From positions 1,178,001 through 1,242,000 of the forward strand of contig CM065647.1 in the NCBI GenBank assembly GCA_033220425.1: 64,000 nucleotides of DNA, in the 5' to 3' direction. Under the pieces are notes generated by a model. The model did not search any database and had not been told where the DNA came from. It was given only the letters and a program-made list of their open reading frames with translations. Below are positions 14,529-24,899 of the stretch, in pieces. Origin of the DNA: Lepraria neglecta. Lineage: Eukaryota > Ascomycota > Lecanoromycetes > Lecanorales > Stereocaulaceae. The translations under genes were made by a program, and so were the position numbers. Each line of letters starts with the position of its first letter. Within the stretch, counting starts at the first letter, position 1.

Positions 14529-15113
14529 TATGGCCCGGAAAGATATGGGATGGTATGGGATATTGGCTCTCTTACCCATCCCGGGGTATGGTATAGTATC
14601 AAGGTCTGAAATCCCATACCATTAGTGGGAGGTATGGGATCTCAATGGGATATCCCACGGTATAGGATATTGGTGGGATTATCTAATAGTACGGGATATT
14701 TTCGGGATATCCTAGTGGCGGATAAGATAAGACCTATACTTGGAATTTCTAGTTATCATTCTAGTCATCAAAACTTCAAATATTTTTTTGAATATTCTAT
14801 AATTCTATATTTCCTACTAGAATATCCTATATTATAGAATATTCAAAAAAATATTTGAAGTTTTGATGACTAGAATAATGACTAGAAATTCCAAGTATAG
14901 GTCTTATCTTATCCGCCACTGGGATATCCCGAAAATATCCCGTACTATTAGATAATCCCACCAATATCCCATACCGTGGGATATCCTATTGAGATCCCAT
15001 CCCATATCTCCTAAAAGATATGGGATTTAGGATCTTCTAATCCCATCCCATACCGGAATCCCATACCCAACCCTTGGGATATCCTATAGGATATCCCATA
15101 TCTTTCCGGGCTA
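14529..15113. mobile_element. 585-bp palindromic foldback element (snapback MITE)
   Basis: The two halves are near-perfect inverted copies with a centre near 14,820. The outer ends read TATGGCCCGGAAAGATATGG on the left and the complement of TAGCCCGGAAAGATATGGG on the right. A 10-bp repeat TATAGCTGAA flanks it (14,519-14,528 and 15,114-15,123), and removing one copy plus the insert restores the A1 repeat of the host retroelement. Both arms are rich in GGGATATCC words. There is no coding capacity. A 9-10 bp target repeat with long inverted repeats suggests a Mutator-like foldback, but no family word proves it. The arms remain almost identical although the surrounding sequence is decayed. Confidence 0.8.
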
Positions 15114-15170
15114 TATAGCTGAAACCGCATCTGATTATGAGATATACTAACCTATAGTCCTACTATAGCG

Positions 15171-16310
15171 AATAACTCTCTAAGGATAGAGATCTTAAAG
15201 AGAGGGGTAGCGGTAATATTATTATTATATTAGATAAATAGATTAACGCGCTAGCTAATAAGGACTTACCTCTATATATAAGGGTTATACTAGTAAATAA
15301 AAAGGATAATAAATATAGATATATCCGTAATACCCTTAAAAAGAATCTATCTCGGATATTTAAAATAATTAACCTATATTATTACTCTAGCTATAATAAT
15401 ATACTCTTCTATAAGAATTATCTATAGGTTCTAGTAATAGCTAAGCTCTATATAGATCTAATTAAGGAAAGCTATAACTAATCTATATATAGCTATCCCG
15501 ATAGAAATAGAACGCTTAAGCTAGTAAAGAGATAGTTCTACTAGCGTAGTATAAAAGATAAGATTACTTACTATATCTATAATTACTATATCTATTAATA
15601 AAGTAAAGCCCCCTAAAACTAATATAATAGGCTACTATAGGCTTTATCTATACCGGAATAATAATAGTAAGATATCTCTATAGACTTTATTACAGGACTT
15701 CCCGTCTTAGAAGAGTATAATACTATATATACTATTATAGATCGGCTTTCTAAAGAGCGCTACTATACTCTATATATTATAATAGACCGAGATATATCTA
15801 TAGAAGCTACGGTTGATATCTTTATAAGATATATCTTCCGTTTATATAGTCTTCTAGAGTTAATTATCTCTAACTAAAGGCTATAGTTTATATTATTGAT
15901 ATAGAAGGCGCTATATTAACGGCTAAGTATCGATATTAAGTTATCTACTATATTCTATCCTAAAACTAATAGTTAGATAGAATAGGCTAATTAAGACGTC
16001 GAGCGCTACCTAAGAATATACTACTTATATATATATATAATAATTAGGTCTAACTTCTATCTATAGCCGAATTCGCGGATAATAACTCTAAAGCTAGTAC
16101 TATAGGAATAATACTATTCTTTACTAATAAGGGTTTCTACCCCCGGATATCCTTCTCTCTATCTATAGATACTAGATCTATAGTTTATAAAATATAGTAG
16201 TAATAATACTACTAGGAGGCTCTATATTAATTCTAGCTATACTACTAATTACTATAGAGAATTCCTACGAGGCTAAGAGACTAATTTCCTTGATTATATA
16301 AGGGGGGATT
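15171..16310 (+). mobile_element. Ty3/gypsy pol fossil A, integrase part
   Basis: TA-rich sequence with Ty3/gypsy integrase signatures, collinear with the RT-RNase H part that stops at 3,268. This is the downstream half of the element interrupted by the YR retroelement. It is broken in many places. It fades near 16,300, where a GGGAGTA-rich repeat begins. Confidence 0.7.
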
Positions 16311-16330
16311 AGCCAATCGATTTATATAGC

Positions 16331-16718
16331 TAACTAAGGGAGTATAGGAGCGTAGAGAGGGAGTATAAGGGAGTATAGAGGGAGCTTTAAGGGAGTACGA
16401 GGGAGCACAAAGGAGTATAGGAGAGCAAAGTAGGAGTAAAAGCACGAAGCGGGCCTTAGCGCGGGAGTAACGCGGCGGTACCGTAGATCTGAAACTCGAG
16501 GATACTATATATATCCCGAATTTAGGATTTGTGATTCCTTTTTTCGATCAAGAAAGGAAACAAGGCCGCTTTAGAGGGAGCAGCAAGGGAGCAAGGGGCG
16601 CAGTAAGGGAGCACGGGGAAGCAGGGGCGTAGCAAAAAAACAAAAGTTCAGAATCCTCCTATTAAGAGGGGCGCAGCACAATGGGAGCATGATTTGGCTG
16701 CCCCGTACCCGGTTACAG
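16331..16718 (-). repeat. GCTCCC-array repeat, copy 1 (minus orientation)
   Basis: Arrays of GGGAGCA/GGGAGTA words flank a core holding GGCCTTAGCGCGGGAG, an ATATATATCCCGAATTTAGG stretch and GGCCGCTTTA. The far end reads, on the minus strand, CCGGGTACGGGGCAGCC followed by AAATCATGCTCCC. The same parts in the same order occur at 21,609, 26,328 and 35,050. This copy borders the RIP block and has drifted toward A and T (GGGAGTA for GGGAGCA). No ORF is credible. Confidence 0.75.
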
Positions 16719-17630
16719 CTGCGCACCTCAATCTATCGGTTCTGGCGTCCTTGTTAATACAAGCCTACCTCTACTCGCAAGTTTGTCACAATCTCTCGAA
16801 TTGAAGTAGCCACCCAAGATTCCACAGATGACGCGGCGTCGCATTCGATCCACAAAAGAGGCTGGAATGTTAAAAGCAAAGATACGGTGTGTAATCATGA
16901 AGCCGAAGGACTCGTGGATATACTTATGCAGGTGGTTGTTACTTCTGCCCGCAGCTCCTCCAAACAGGTTGGCTTGGAGCCTCTAAGCGCCCACTGTATG
17001 TTCATTCTAATTGTAGATATCTTCATTAGTAAATATTATACTTCTCAATGGCTGCAATTAACTAGATAAAAAAGTCAGTTATTTCTCTTAACCTATGTTA
17101 AAACAGCTAACCAAATCATAGAATTACTTGAATGAAGGCTCATACTCAGCTTTGATCCTTTGGCTATCAATATTTCACAAGTACAGGCTTTTAAGCCTGT
17201 CATGGTGATGATGTACATAATTTGCTGTCCAGTTCTTGCCTACTGATCAGCCAATAATCTCCTCTGCAAGGTTTTGAATAATAATGCTGGTTGGAGGTAT
17301 ATTGTAATCAGTTAGATTATTGATTAAACCAACTAGTGTTTCTTCTTGGGTGCAACTGAGGTTTTGCTTGTATTCAGAGGATGCAGCTTGCTGTAAGAGT
17401 TGCTAGCCCAAAAATCGCCTGCGGAGGGTTATACAATTCAGACCATTGATTTCTGCTGTGCGCTTATAATTCGGTTTATCCTGCTCTTTCAGCTCAGCAA
17501 TTGCCAGCTCAATACGAGCGTTGTGGGTGCCGGTAGACATAAATGGAGTTTTGGTGGAGGGTCCAAAAAAGTGGTCGTTTCGCAGGGATTACCTCTAGCG
17601 AACGGTCACGTATTGCCTTAAGTTCGGGGA
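16719..17630. other. Intergenic, nothing recognised
   Basis: Base composition is ordinary after the RIP block ends. Short open frames (for example at 16,887 and 17,400 on the plus strand) lack codon bias or domain features. I see no RNA gene or clear repeat. Confidence 0.5.
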
Positions 17631-19676
17631 TTATATATAATATACATTGATTAATTCATCGCAACCAGAATGCGGATTCATCTTCTTCTCATTCCGCCTG
17701 TTGGGGTTCCGGCGTTCGTTTCTTCTCCGCTCGTTCCTCCTAGGCCCAAGTCTAATGGCTGCTTGCGACTGCTGTGTCTCATTCTCCAACTCCTCCAGTC
17801 TCTGACACATCGCTTCAACTTCCTTCTCAAACTCGGCTTTGAGCATCCACTTCCCCTCGCCCTCGACGAACTCATACGGCTCCCGCCGGATCCACTCGCT
17901 CCAGAACGCTTTCACACTCTGGATCTTGTGAGGATCCTTCACATCAAACCACTCCCTGTGGCAACTGTGGCACGCCGCGCAGCACGGCTCACAATACCGG
18001 TCTTCTTTCAACGTGGCATGCACGAGCGCCTCCAGGCGGCGGACGTGCGGGACTTTCTCCTCTTCCTTCTTCTCCTGGAGACCCTTCCGCTGTGATGATT
18101 GAGTGATCTGCTCCGCACGGTGCCGACACTGCGTCTCCCATTTCCGAAGCCTCGTGGCGGTTCCCACGGTCGTGTACCCGATTTTGCGGTAGCCGAAGTT
18201 GGATTGGTTCCAGTAGACGTACAACCAGCCCGGTTTCTCTTCGGTGCGGGTGAGGGGCTTGCGCATGGTTTTTGCGACGAGGGCTGGGACACTCAGTTTC
18301 CGGGAGTCGGCGGGCTGCCAGCGGGTGAATTGAGGGAGGTTGGTTTGGTAGTTGGGGTTGCGGCGGAGGTTGTAGCGCGGTGTTTGCAGGGTCGCTTGGG
18401 TAGGACGGGCTTTGCTCTTCTTTGGGCGCCGCTTATTCTGTTTCTCGACCGCGCGAGCTGCAGTAGCGGCGGCGGTGGTCTCGTCGTCGACGCTTGCGCC
18501 GCGCCTCAAATTTTCGGCAAGTTTTCGCACGTCCTCCCGGTGCGACCTTCCGCAGAGTACAAGATTGACCAGTGAGAGGAGCTCGGAGTTGAACCGTTCG
18601 GTCTCGTACGGAGCAGAGAGACGCGTGAGCAACCTTTGAATCTCAGACACGTCGATCTGTTTGATGGGCCTGGTGCACCTGTTCCCTTCTTTGGTGTTTG
18701 CGATACAGCAGTTTTCTCGTTCATTGAACCGCGCCAGCGGGTCAAATCCGACGAATAGACCGTTGAATGTGTCCAGCACGGACTTTTCTACTGGTCTGGA
18801 GCCCAGTTCTTTATTGTGAGAGATCGGACGGTCGTCCTGTGCATTTTCATCGTTGACACCACTTTTAGCCGATGATGTTGTATCTTCTGGGGTTGTTCCT
18901 TCGATGCTTGAAGGATGGCCCTCTTGTAGCTCCTCTTTCTTCTTATCCGGAACTTTCTCACTGTTTTCTTTCGCAGAAGCTTTTTGACTCAAGGCCGAAT
19001 CTTTCACTTCCTCAAGGTGACGTCCGAACTCCTTTCTAGTTTGGATTTCAGGGGAATTGGAGTGGCCGATACTTGTTCTATCATCGTTTGATTGATTGGT
19101 ATCAGGAGCACATTCTGAACGGGAATTTTGACTACCGGTATCCGTGGAAATGGTTTGGAGGCTTTGACGGTCTGGAACTTCCGCGCTACGAGACGTTGGT
19201 GATTCTTGTCTGCCTGAAGATGCTGCTCTCCGGATGCTTTCACCAGTTGACAGCTCACTGGTGACGCCTCTTGAGCGGCTTCTCCTTTCTGGCGACGGTT
19301 CGACACTTTGGGGTCGACTGCTGGGGGTGTAAACACGTTGAGCCTGTCTAATGATAAAGATCAACAAGAGCCAGGATTGAAAGCTTCAACAAACTGACAT
19401 TGCGGATCGTGTGTGTGCCCTGCTTTCTGCGGTGCCAGCGCCTGAGGAACGCGGTGCACCAGAGACACTCTCTAGTATAGGTGGTGCGGCCTCAGACTCG
19501 TTGTCATTTGGGGTTCTGGCCCTCATCGGCGTTGGAGCTGGTGTTGGAATGGGGAAACGAAACGTGAAATGCGGTTGGCGTGGGTCCTGAGCATGAGAAA
19601 GACCAGAGTCTGATGCTTCGATCGCCGGCGAGAGAGGCACCTCGCTGCCGTTTTCGTCCCTTGACTTGGTTGACAT
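17631..19676 (-). CDS. T5orf172/DUF1766 (GIY-YIG-like) domain protein
   Basis: Spliced model: exon 1 19,676-19,399, an 81-bp GTCAGT...CAG intron at 19,318-19,398, exon 2 19,317-17,631, giving about 654 residues. The start is the first ATG (MSTKSRDENG). The long open frame of exon 2 reaches upstream into the intron without an ATG, which supports splicing. The N-terminal two thirds are polar and low in complexity, probably disordered. Around residues 445-600 lies a T5orf172/MUG113-type domain: GWLYVYWNQ, then YRKIGYTT and RLRKWETQC, then a cysteine-rich CEPCCAACHSCHREWF block. The family is known from phages and fungi and is related to GIY-YIG nucleases; nuclease action here is inferred. The C-terminus is Arg/Asn-rich and basic. 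The gene stands alone among repeats. Confidence 0.8.
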
Positions 19677-21608
19677 CTGGAAAGGTCGACTGGATACCGC
19701 AATCAAACTTCAATTGGATGGGATTCAATGTTCAGAATGGAGCTTGAGAGTCGATCAACATGGGTAGTTTTGAATCTTTATATACTCGGTGGTGAGGGCT
19801 CTTCAATACCCTCTAGGAGCAGGCTTCGAAACAATCAACAGCCTACGTGCTGATGGGTTGCAATCGAACGTTACAACCTCACAAGATGGAAGGAAGTCTT
19901 GAAACCTACGCGACGGGCTTTCGGTTTGGCTAGATGTAGAATACAAGTACTACGTCCAAGGGTCGAGAGACCAGGGCGTCGACTCCGAATGTCACTTCAC
20001 AGCCCCCTCGTATCCAAAATGGCACGTCTACGCGCATTTTGTCGCAGTCGCTTAAAGTTCAACTCGCAGTGCCTAATAGCAAGAAAGGGTAGGGGATCCC
20101 TGCAGCCTAAATCCGCCCCCAAAATATGCTGTCCCTGCCTATTCATAGAAAAGGCTGAGAGAGTAACGGGCCAGGGCTCACTTCTTTGTACTCGATTGTC
20201 ACTATTTTTGCACCAGTTGAGGAGATTATGATAGACAAGGTAATATGGAAATAGAACGCTCAAGAAATGATTAAGGCTAGAAGAGCATCCATGTGTACTT
20301 GCTCGAAGGAAGGACTCGACGATTGCAGACAGACTACCTAGAAGGTGGAGGGGAAACGTGGCAGTGGAGAAGATGGTGTGTGGACACCGGACTTGATTTG
20401 CAGTCATAACAAGCGGCGCGGCTGCATATTTCGAAACACGGCGGTGTCTGTGTGGCAGCGCCATAACTGAGCAGCCTCTTCGTATTTCTATGACAAGAAT
20501 AGTCTGATCAAGGAAAGCCTTTCTCTTCAGCCACAGAAGATAAGATACACCGAGTCATTAGGCATCGCGCTTCATCCAGCATGAACAAATGTCTGGCGGT
20601 GAGACTCGAGTCCTTTCCGAAACAATTTTTGTCCTCTGAAAAGTTTTCGGCTCAATCCATTAGGTTCCCCTGACATCTTTACCTGACATCTTTACCTGAC
20701 AAATGACCTTTTCAACAAGAGATGACATTCGAAGATTGATGCTTCACACTGCGCTTTGAAAAGTGGCATGTATTTGGGAATGTGCCAAAGGCCAATGGCA
20801 TCACTTTCAATTGAAATCATTCCTTTACACTCGACCGTGAAACTTGCATGACAGTAACCTGGCTACTTCTCGAGCAGGGAAGTTTGTGCTGCTTCGTGAA
20901 CGGCCATATGGTTTGTCTTCGTTGTCTTCATTTGGCTCTCGGAGAATTCTGGAAATCTACATTGACGACTGACTGGGTCATGAACCCCTATCAGATACTT
21001 CGTGCGCGCACGAGAAATGTTTTCAATTATCCGGCTATCGTCTCCTAGGCGAGTTGCAGCCGAGACAATATGTTTGGATAATACGCCTTGACTCCTAAGT
21101 CGAGCTGCCATATGTCGAACCTAATAGCGACTACGCATTTGCTGCACACACCGTGGGACGTAGGGTTTTGCCTGTTTTATGGAAACGGAAACTTTCGCGG
21201 ATCTTTCGTGAATCAAAGGGAAGAAAAGCTTCTCTAGGTACTCAACGTAATTACTCCTCCATCAAATCAAGGTCCCTCCGCACCTTATGTTCAGCATCTT
21301 GGAAAGCCGACAGAAATCCTCAATCAGCCCTTCCAGGCATATCATAGGACGGTCAACCAAGAAATTGTGGCTGGAGGGCCACTTCTTTCCTTGAAAAGTT
21401 CCAATGCCATTTTTATTTCCTCTATGTCTTAAAAATGCACTTCGCTGGATTGTCGCCGTCGACTCGCCTGCTTCACACTGCTATATTACCCTCCCGAGCC
21501 ACATGTTTATAACCCCGTAGACTGTACCGGGCTCACGACTCTTTAGTAACCACATGTTGAACGCAGGCAGCAGCCTCGACAGAATGTTATTGATTTCAAA
21601 GCAAGAAG
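19677..21608. other. Intergenic, no convincing gene
   Basis: Open frames up to 155 codons (19,997-20,464 minus) show no domain, and they overlap other frames of similar length. A short direct duplication of ACATCTTTACCTG occurs near 20,675-20,700. The first few hundred bases are likely the promoter of the T5orf172 gene. Confidence 0.5.
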
Positions 21609-22125
21609 CTTTAGCCGGCTACGAGGCTGCCAATTTAGGCTCCCTTGTGCTGCGCCCCTTTGCTCCCTCGGCGCTCCCCCATGCTCCCTCGATGCTCCCC
21701 CGTGCTCCCTCGCTGTGCCCCCGTGCTCCCTCGCTGCGCCCCCGTGCTCCCTCGCTGCTCCATCTAAAGCGGCCATGCTCCCTTTCCCGACCCAGAACGG
21801 CAATCCCCAATCCTAAGTTCGGGGTGTCTATAATTCATATATAGAATCTTTGGACAGAAATTTCACGTGAGCTTCCGCTGACTAAAATAACGTGGTTTTA
21901 CTCCCGCGCTAAGGCCCATTTCGTCCCTCTACTCCCTTTATACTCCCTCGTGCTCCCTCAGCGCTCCTCCTTGCTACCTTGGTGCTCCTTCTGCTCCCTT
22001 ATTGTTCTCCCCTGCTCGCTCGCTGCTCCTTCAATGCTGTGTCTAAAGTGGTGATGTTCTCTCTCCGACCGAAAACGGCACTTCCCAATCCCAATCCTAA
22101 GTTCCGTGTGTATAAAAGATATAAA
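21609..22125 (+). repeat. GCTCCC-array repeat, copy 2 (nearly two tandem units)
   Basis: It starts TTTAGCCGGCTACGAGGC, followed by an array with a 21-bp period (GTGCTCCCTCGCTGCGCCCC) to about 21,760. Next come CTAAAGCGGCC, the core AATCCTAAGTTCGGGGTG, an AT-rich TATA stretch, TTTCACGTGAGC and GCGCTAAGGCCC. A second array and a second core (CCTAAGTTCCGTGTG, near 22,100) follow. The unit is therefore about 280-300 bp and nearly duplicated here. Long open frames on both strands (REHGGA repeats on the minus strand) are by-products of the array. Confidence 0.82.
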
Positions 22126-22259
22126 TTTAAAAGAGATAGAAAGTTGATAGATCTATAATTTCTATATTAAAAGGGTACCTTGAGAACAAGAGACTCCTCG
22201 TGCCTTTCCGAACCAGATACTCTACTTGAACCTAAAAATGCTTTCATTCCTTCCTCTGT

Positions 22260-22990
22260 TCTATCTAACATCCTCCGCCTCCACATCCACCACCACATCC
22301 TCCACTTCCACATCCCCCTCCAGAACAATTGGTGGGGTAATAGCTCCCGCTGTTGCAATAAGTAGTCTAATTGCTTGTGCAAGTACCTGTGCAGTTGCTT
22401 GGCCACGTAGTGTTGGTACAATTGCTTGTGGTGCAAGTGCCTCACGTGGTATTGAACGATGTATCATATGTTGGGAGGAGAGTGGCAGCAGGCATGGCAT
22501 TTGCCAGGCTTGTGGAAAGTGCCATCTGGTTCAGGAGGCTGTTTTCGAGTACTCGTCACGCATTGCGTGTCGCAGCAGCCTGCTGCTGCGCTTCTTGGAC
22601 TGTCAAGGCATTAGGCGGCGTTAGCATTCCAGGTGTAAGGACTCGGGAAAGAAGGATAGGAAAGAAGATATCAGGGACAAGTACCTGCGATTGTGCGTCG
22701 CATGTTTGATACTTCTCTGTCCAGGTCGGCCTGGAGCTCCAAACGTCTTGTTCCAGCCATCAGCCACTCTATTGCTTCGAGATTCGCAGCTTGCAGCTGT
22801 CTTCTCTCCTCCTCCTCCTCCTCCTCCTCCTCCTCCTCCTCCTCCTCGTTCTATTCCCGTTCTCTTCGCTCTTTTGCAGCCTTTTCGTCTCCCTCTCTAC
22901 GGGTAAGTTCTTCTCTCTCCAATTGGCGGATCCTCTCTCGCTCGTTTGCCGCGTCCCGCTCTTTGTCAGCGTCCTCTTGCGCGTATTGAC
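22260..22990 (-). pseudogene. Decayed coiled-coil gene with a (CTC)n microsatellite
   Basis: On the minus strand, 22,990-22,850 reads as charged coiled-coil sequence (DKERDAANERERIRQLER). It then hits an in-frame TAG just before a (GAG)n run at about 22,803-22,848. Beyond the run, coding-like sequence (QLQAANLEAIEWLMAG) continues in another frame, and further pieces follow to a Val/Glu-rich end near 22,262. The frame change at the trinucleotide run and two more stops suggest a broken host gene. No family is recognised. An alternative is that only parts were ever coding. Confidence 0.35.
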
Positions 22991-23267
22991 TTTCAAGTTT
23001 TGTGGCAGTGATAATCTTTAGCATATGTGCTTGCTAATCAGTTCATATGAGAAGAACCATGTTCATTGCATGCTATTGCTAACTCTATGGAGTCGCGTGC
23101 AGAAAGTAAATACACTTTTCCTGAGCGAATACTACGCTAACCGCTTTAGGCTTAGTGCAAGGGGCACCGCCAGAGATTCCACCACATAATGCTAACGCTC
23201 CCATTTGAAATCGACGGCGGTGAGGTCCACCACAACATCCAAATCCCTATCCAATCACACTCGGAGA
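22991..23267. other. Short intergenic spacer
   Basis: No coding or RNA signal is seen between the coiled-coil relic and the copia fossil. Confidence 0.4.
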
Positions 23268-24860
23268 TAGTCCAAGCTTGTATCTAAAAGGGGAGAAGTC
23301 GTTTAGGGCAATTGGTTTGGTCATTCCGTCAGCAACCATGTATCTGCCTGAATCCTTTAACGACCCATCTAGCCTTGTAGCGGGCGATATTTCCTTCCGA
23401 ATCCAGCTTCAGGGCGAGGACCCACCGACCTGGCAAAGCCTTCCTGCCATTTGGCAGAGGTGCGGGTATATCGCATGTTCCCATCTCTTTCAGCGAGTTA
23501 AGCTCTTCTTGTAGGGCGGTCATCCATTTATCTTTATCTGGGCCCTTGAGAGCATCGTCGATAGTAGCGGGGACGGAAGGAGTCTGATCGACAGTGACCT
23601 TGCAAGCTCTCGCGGCAAAGCCCTTCTTCTTATACTCCCTGACACCATGAAGTTGCTTGTAATTAGGCTTCTCCTGAGTACGGGTTCGTGTAGGCCGTAT
23701 ATTTGGATCAGGAGATAGATCGGGTGAATCAGGTTCAAACCACTCGTCTTCAGAATTAGAAGATTCTGTAGGTATCACGTCAGTGGCGTCGACTGCTTCG
23801 GTCTCAGTAGGAACGAGAGGTGTGTTGATAGTAAAGAACTGCCAGGAGTCATTTTCGTCGAACTCGTCGTCCCCCCAATTTCTTTATCGTCGACAGAAGC
23901 GTCGAGTTCCCAATTAACCCATGCAGAGAGAATTACCTGCTTCCGTTCGAGATCCCAGAAGCGGTACTGGTTATTGTTCTTCCCATAGCCTAGGAATTTG
24001 CATTTAATAGCCTTATTATCCAACTTCTTCAATGAAGGATTCGTATTGTAGACGTAGGCGATGCATCCAAATGGCTTAAGGTAGCTGACATCAGTGTTAT
24101 TGCCAGTCCAGGCCCTATAGGGTGTAGTGGACGAGTCGAGAGATGAGGGTGATCTATTCTTAGCATAGACGATGTAGTTAATTGCCTCCCCCCATAGGGA
24201 TTGGCCAAATCTACCGTCTCGAAGGATTGCCCTCACACGGCCAAATAGCGTCCGGAATGTGCGCTCCGCAATTGCATTCTGATTGGGCGTATATGGTGTA
24301 GAAGGCTCCCATTGAATCCCGCGATCCTTCAGGGTATCCTGGACCTCCTTGCATGCGTAGATAGCCTCGTTATCACTAGTAAAGCGACGCACTGGATGGC
24401 CCTGAGTAGCCATCCAGACAAGAAAGTGTCGAATTATAGTAGGAAGTTCTGACTTGCGCTTAAGCATATAGATCCAGACCATATCGGTAGCCTCGCAGAT
24501 AAAGGAGACACAGTAGCGATGCCCTCCCTTAGTAACCTTGATGTGGCCGCCTCCAGCGATGTCTGAGCAGATCTTAGCGCCCTTGATAGTCTCTCGCTTA
24601 GAGACGTCTTGTCGATGAGGGATACGATTATGTATCTTAGCCATCTTCCCCATGGAGCATTCTTCGCACAGCTTATGCGGAGGAACGTCCTTCTGGAGCT
24701 TATCAGCCATAACGGCGTCAATCCCAGTAGCAATTTTGGAAAGCTTCTTGACGTCTTGCATACCCAAATGGCCAAGGCGTCGGTGCCATTCATCCCAGGA
24801 AGCATGATTTGCTGGAGGCTTCTTAGAAGATCTCAGCGCCTTTGCGCTGAGTTTCAATGT
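23268..24860 (-). mobile_element. Ty1/copia pol fossil
   Basis: On the minus strand from 24,860 downward lie a GAG-pre-integrase region (HRRLGHLG, then CEECSMGKM), the integrase core to about 24,000, a linker, the start of the copia-type reverse transcriptase near 23,500, and the RNase H tail near 23,300. Only parts of a normal copia element (about 5 kb) remain, no LTRs are seen and the element is broken. Its base composition is ordinary, so it largely escaped the RIP-like change of the left block and is probably younger or shielded. It abuts a fragment of a host adenosine kinase gene. Confidence 0.85.
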
Positions 24861-24899
24861 GCCTTTTATTCCTGTTTCCCAAGGATTAGCTCATGCAAA

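Larger units (their letters stand above)
3269..15170 (-). mobile_element. Tyrosine-recombinase retroelement fossil (DIRS order, Ngaro/PAT-like), nested
   Basis: On the minus strand, from right to left, lie a coiled-coil gag-like region (about 14,300 to 12,915), an RT region of the DIRS type (about 6,150 to 5,000, YLDDF-type active site near 5,720), and a tyrosine recombinase region (about 4,700 to 3,880, with an HSFRRG-type motif near 4,010). The ends carry split direct repeats: B2 about 3,269-3,410, A2 about 3,471-3,650, B1 about 3,651-3,786, and A1 about 14,397-15,170. A direct-repeat duplication of the target is not apparent, as expected for recombinase-driven insertion. It is broken in many places and RIP-like. 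A chromovirus and a palindrome lie inside it, so it predates both. Confidence 0.72.

Noticed and set aside
14529-15113. LTR or genomic inverted duplication as an explanation of the palindrome
   Set aside because: The precise flanking 10-bp repeat and the restored target sequence point to insertion of a single foldback element.
17670-18575. Plus-strand frames of 141 and 158 codons
   Set aside because: Antisense shadows of the T5orf172 exon. The minus strand has the domain and the splice model.
21543-21844. Overlapping open frames on both strands with REHGGA-like or APSLRPRAPS-like repeats
   Set aside because: They arise from the GCTCCC array, whose 21-bp period keeps frames open on both strands. 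The same happens in the other copies.
22803-22848. Poly-Glu/poly-Arg/poly-Ser frames across the CTC run
   Set aside because: Trinucleotide microsatellite artefacts in all frames; kept only as part of the relic call.
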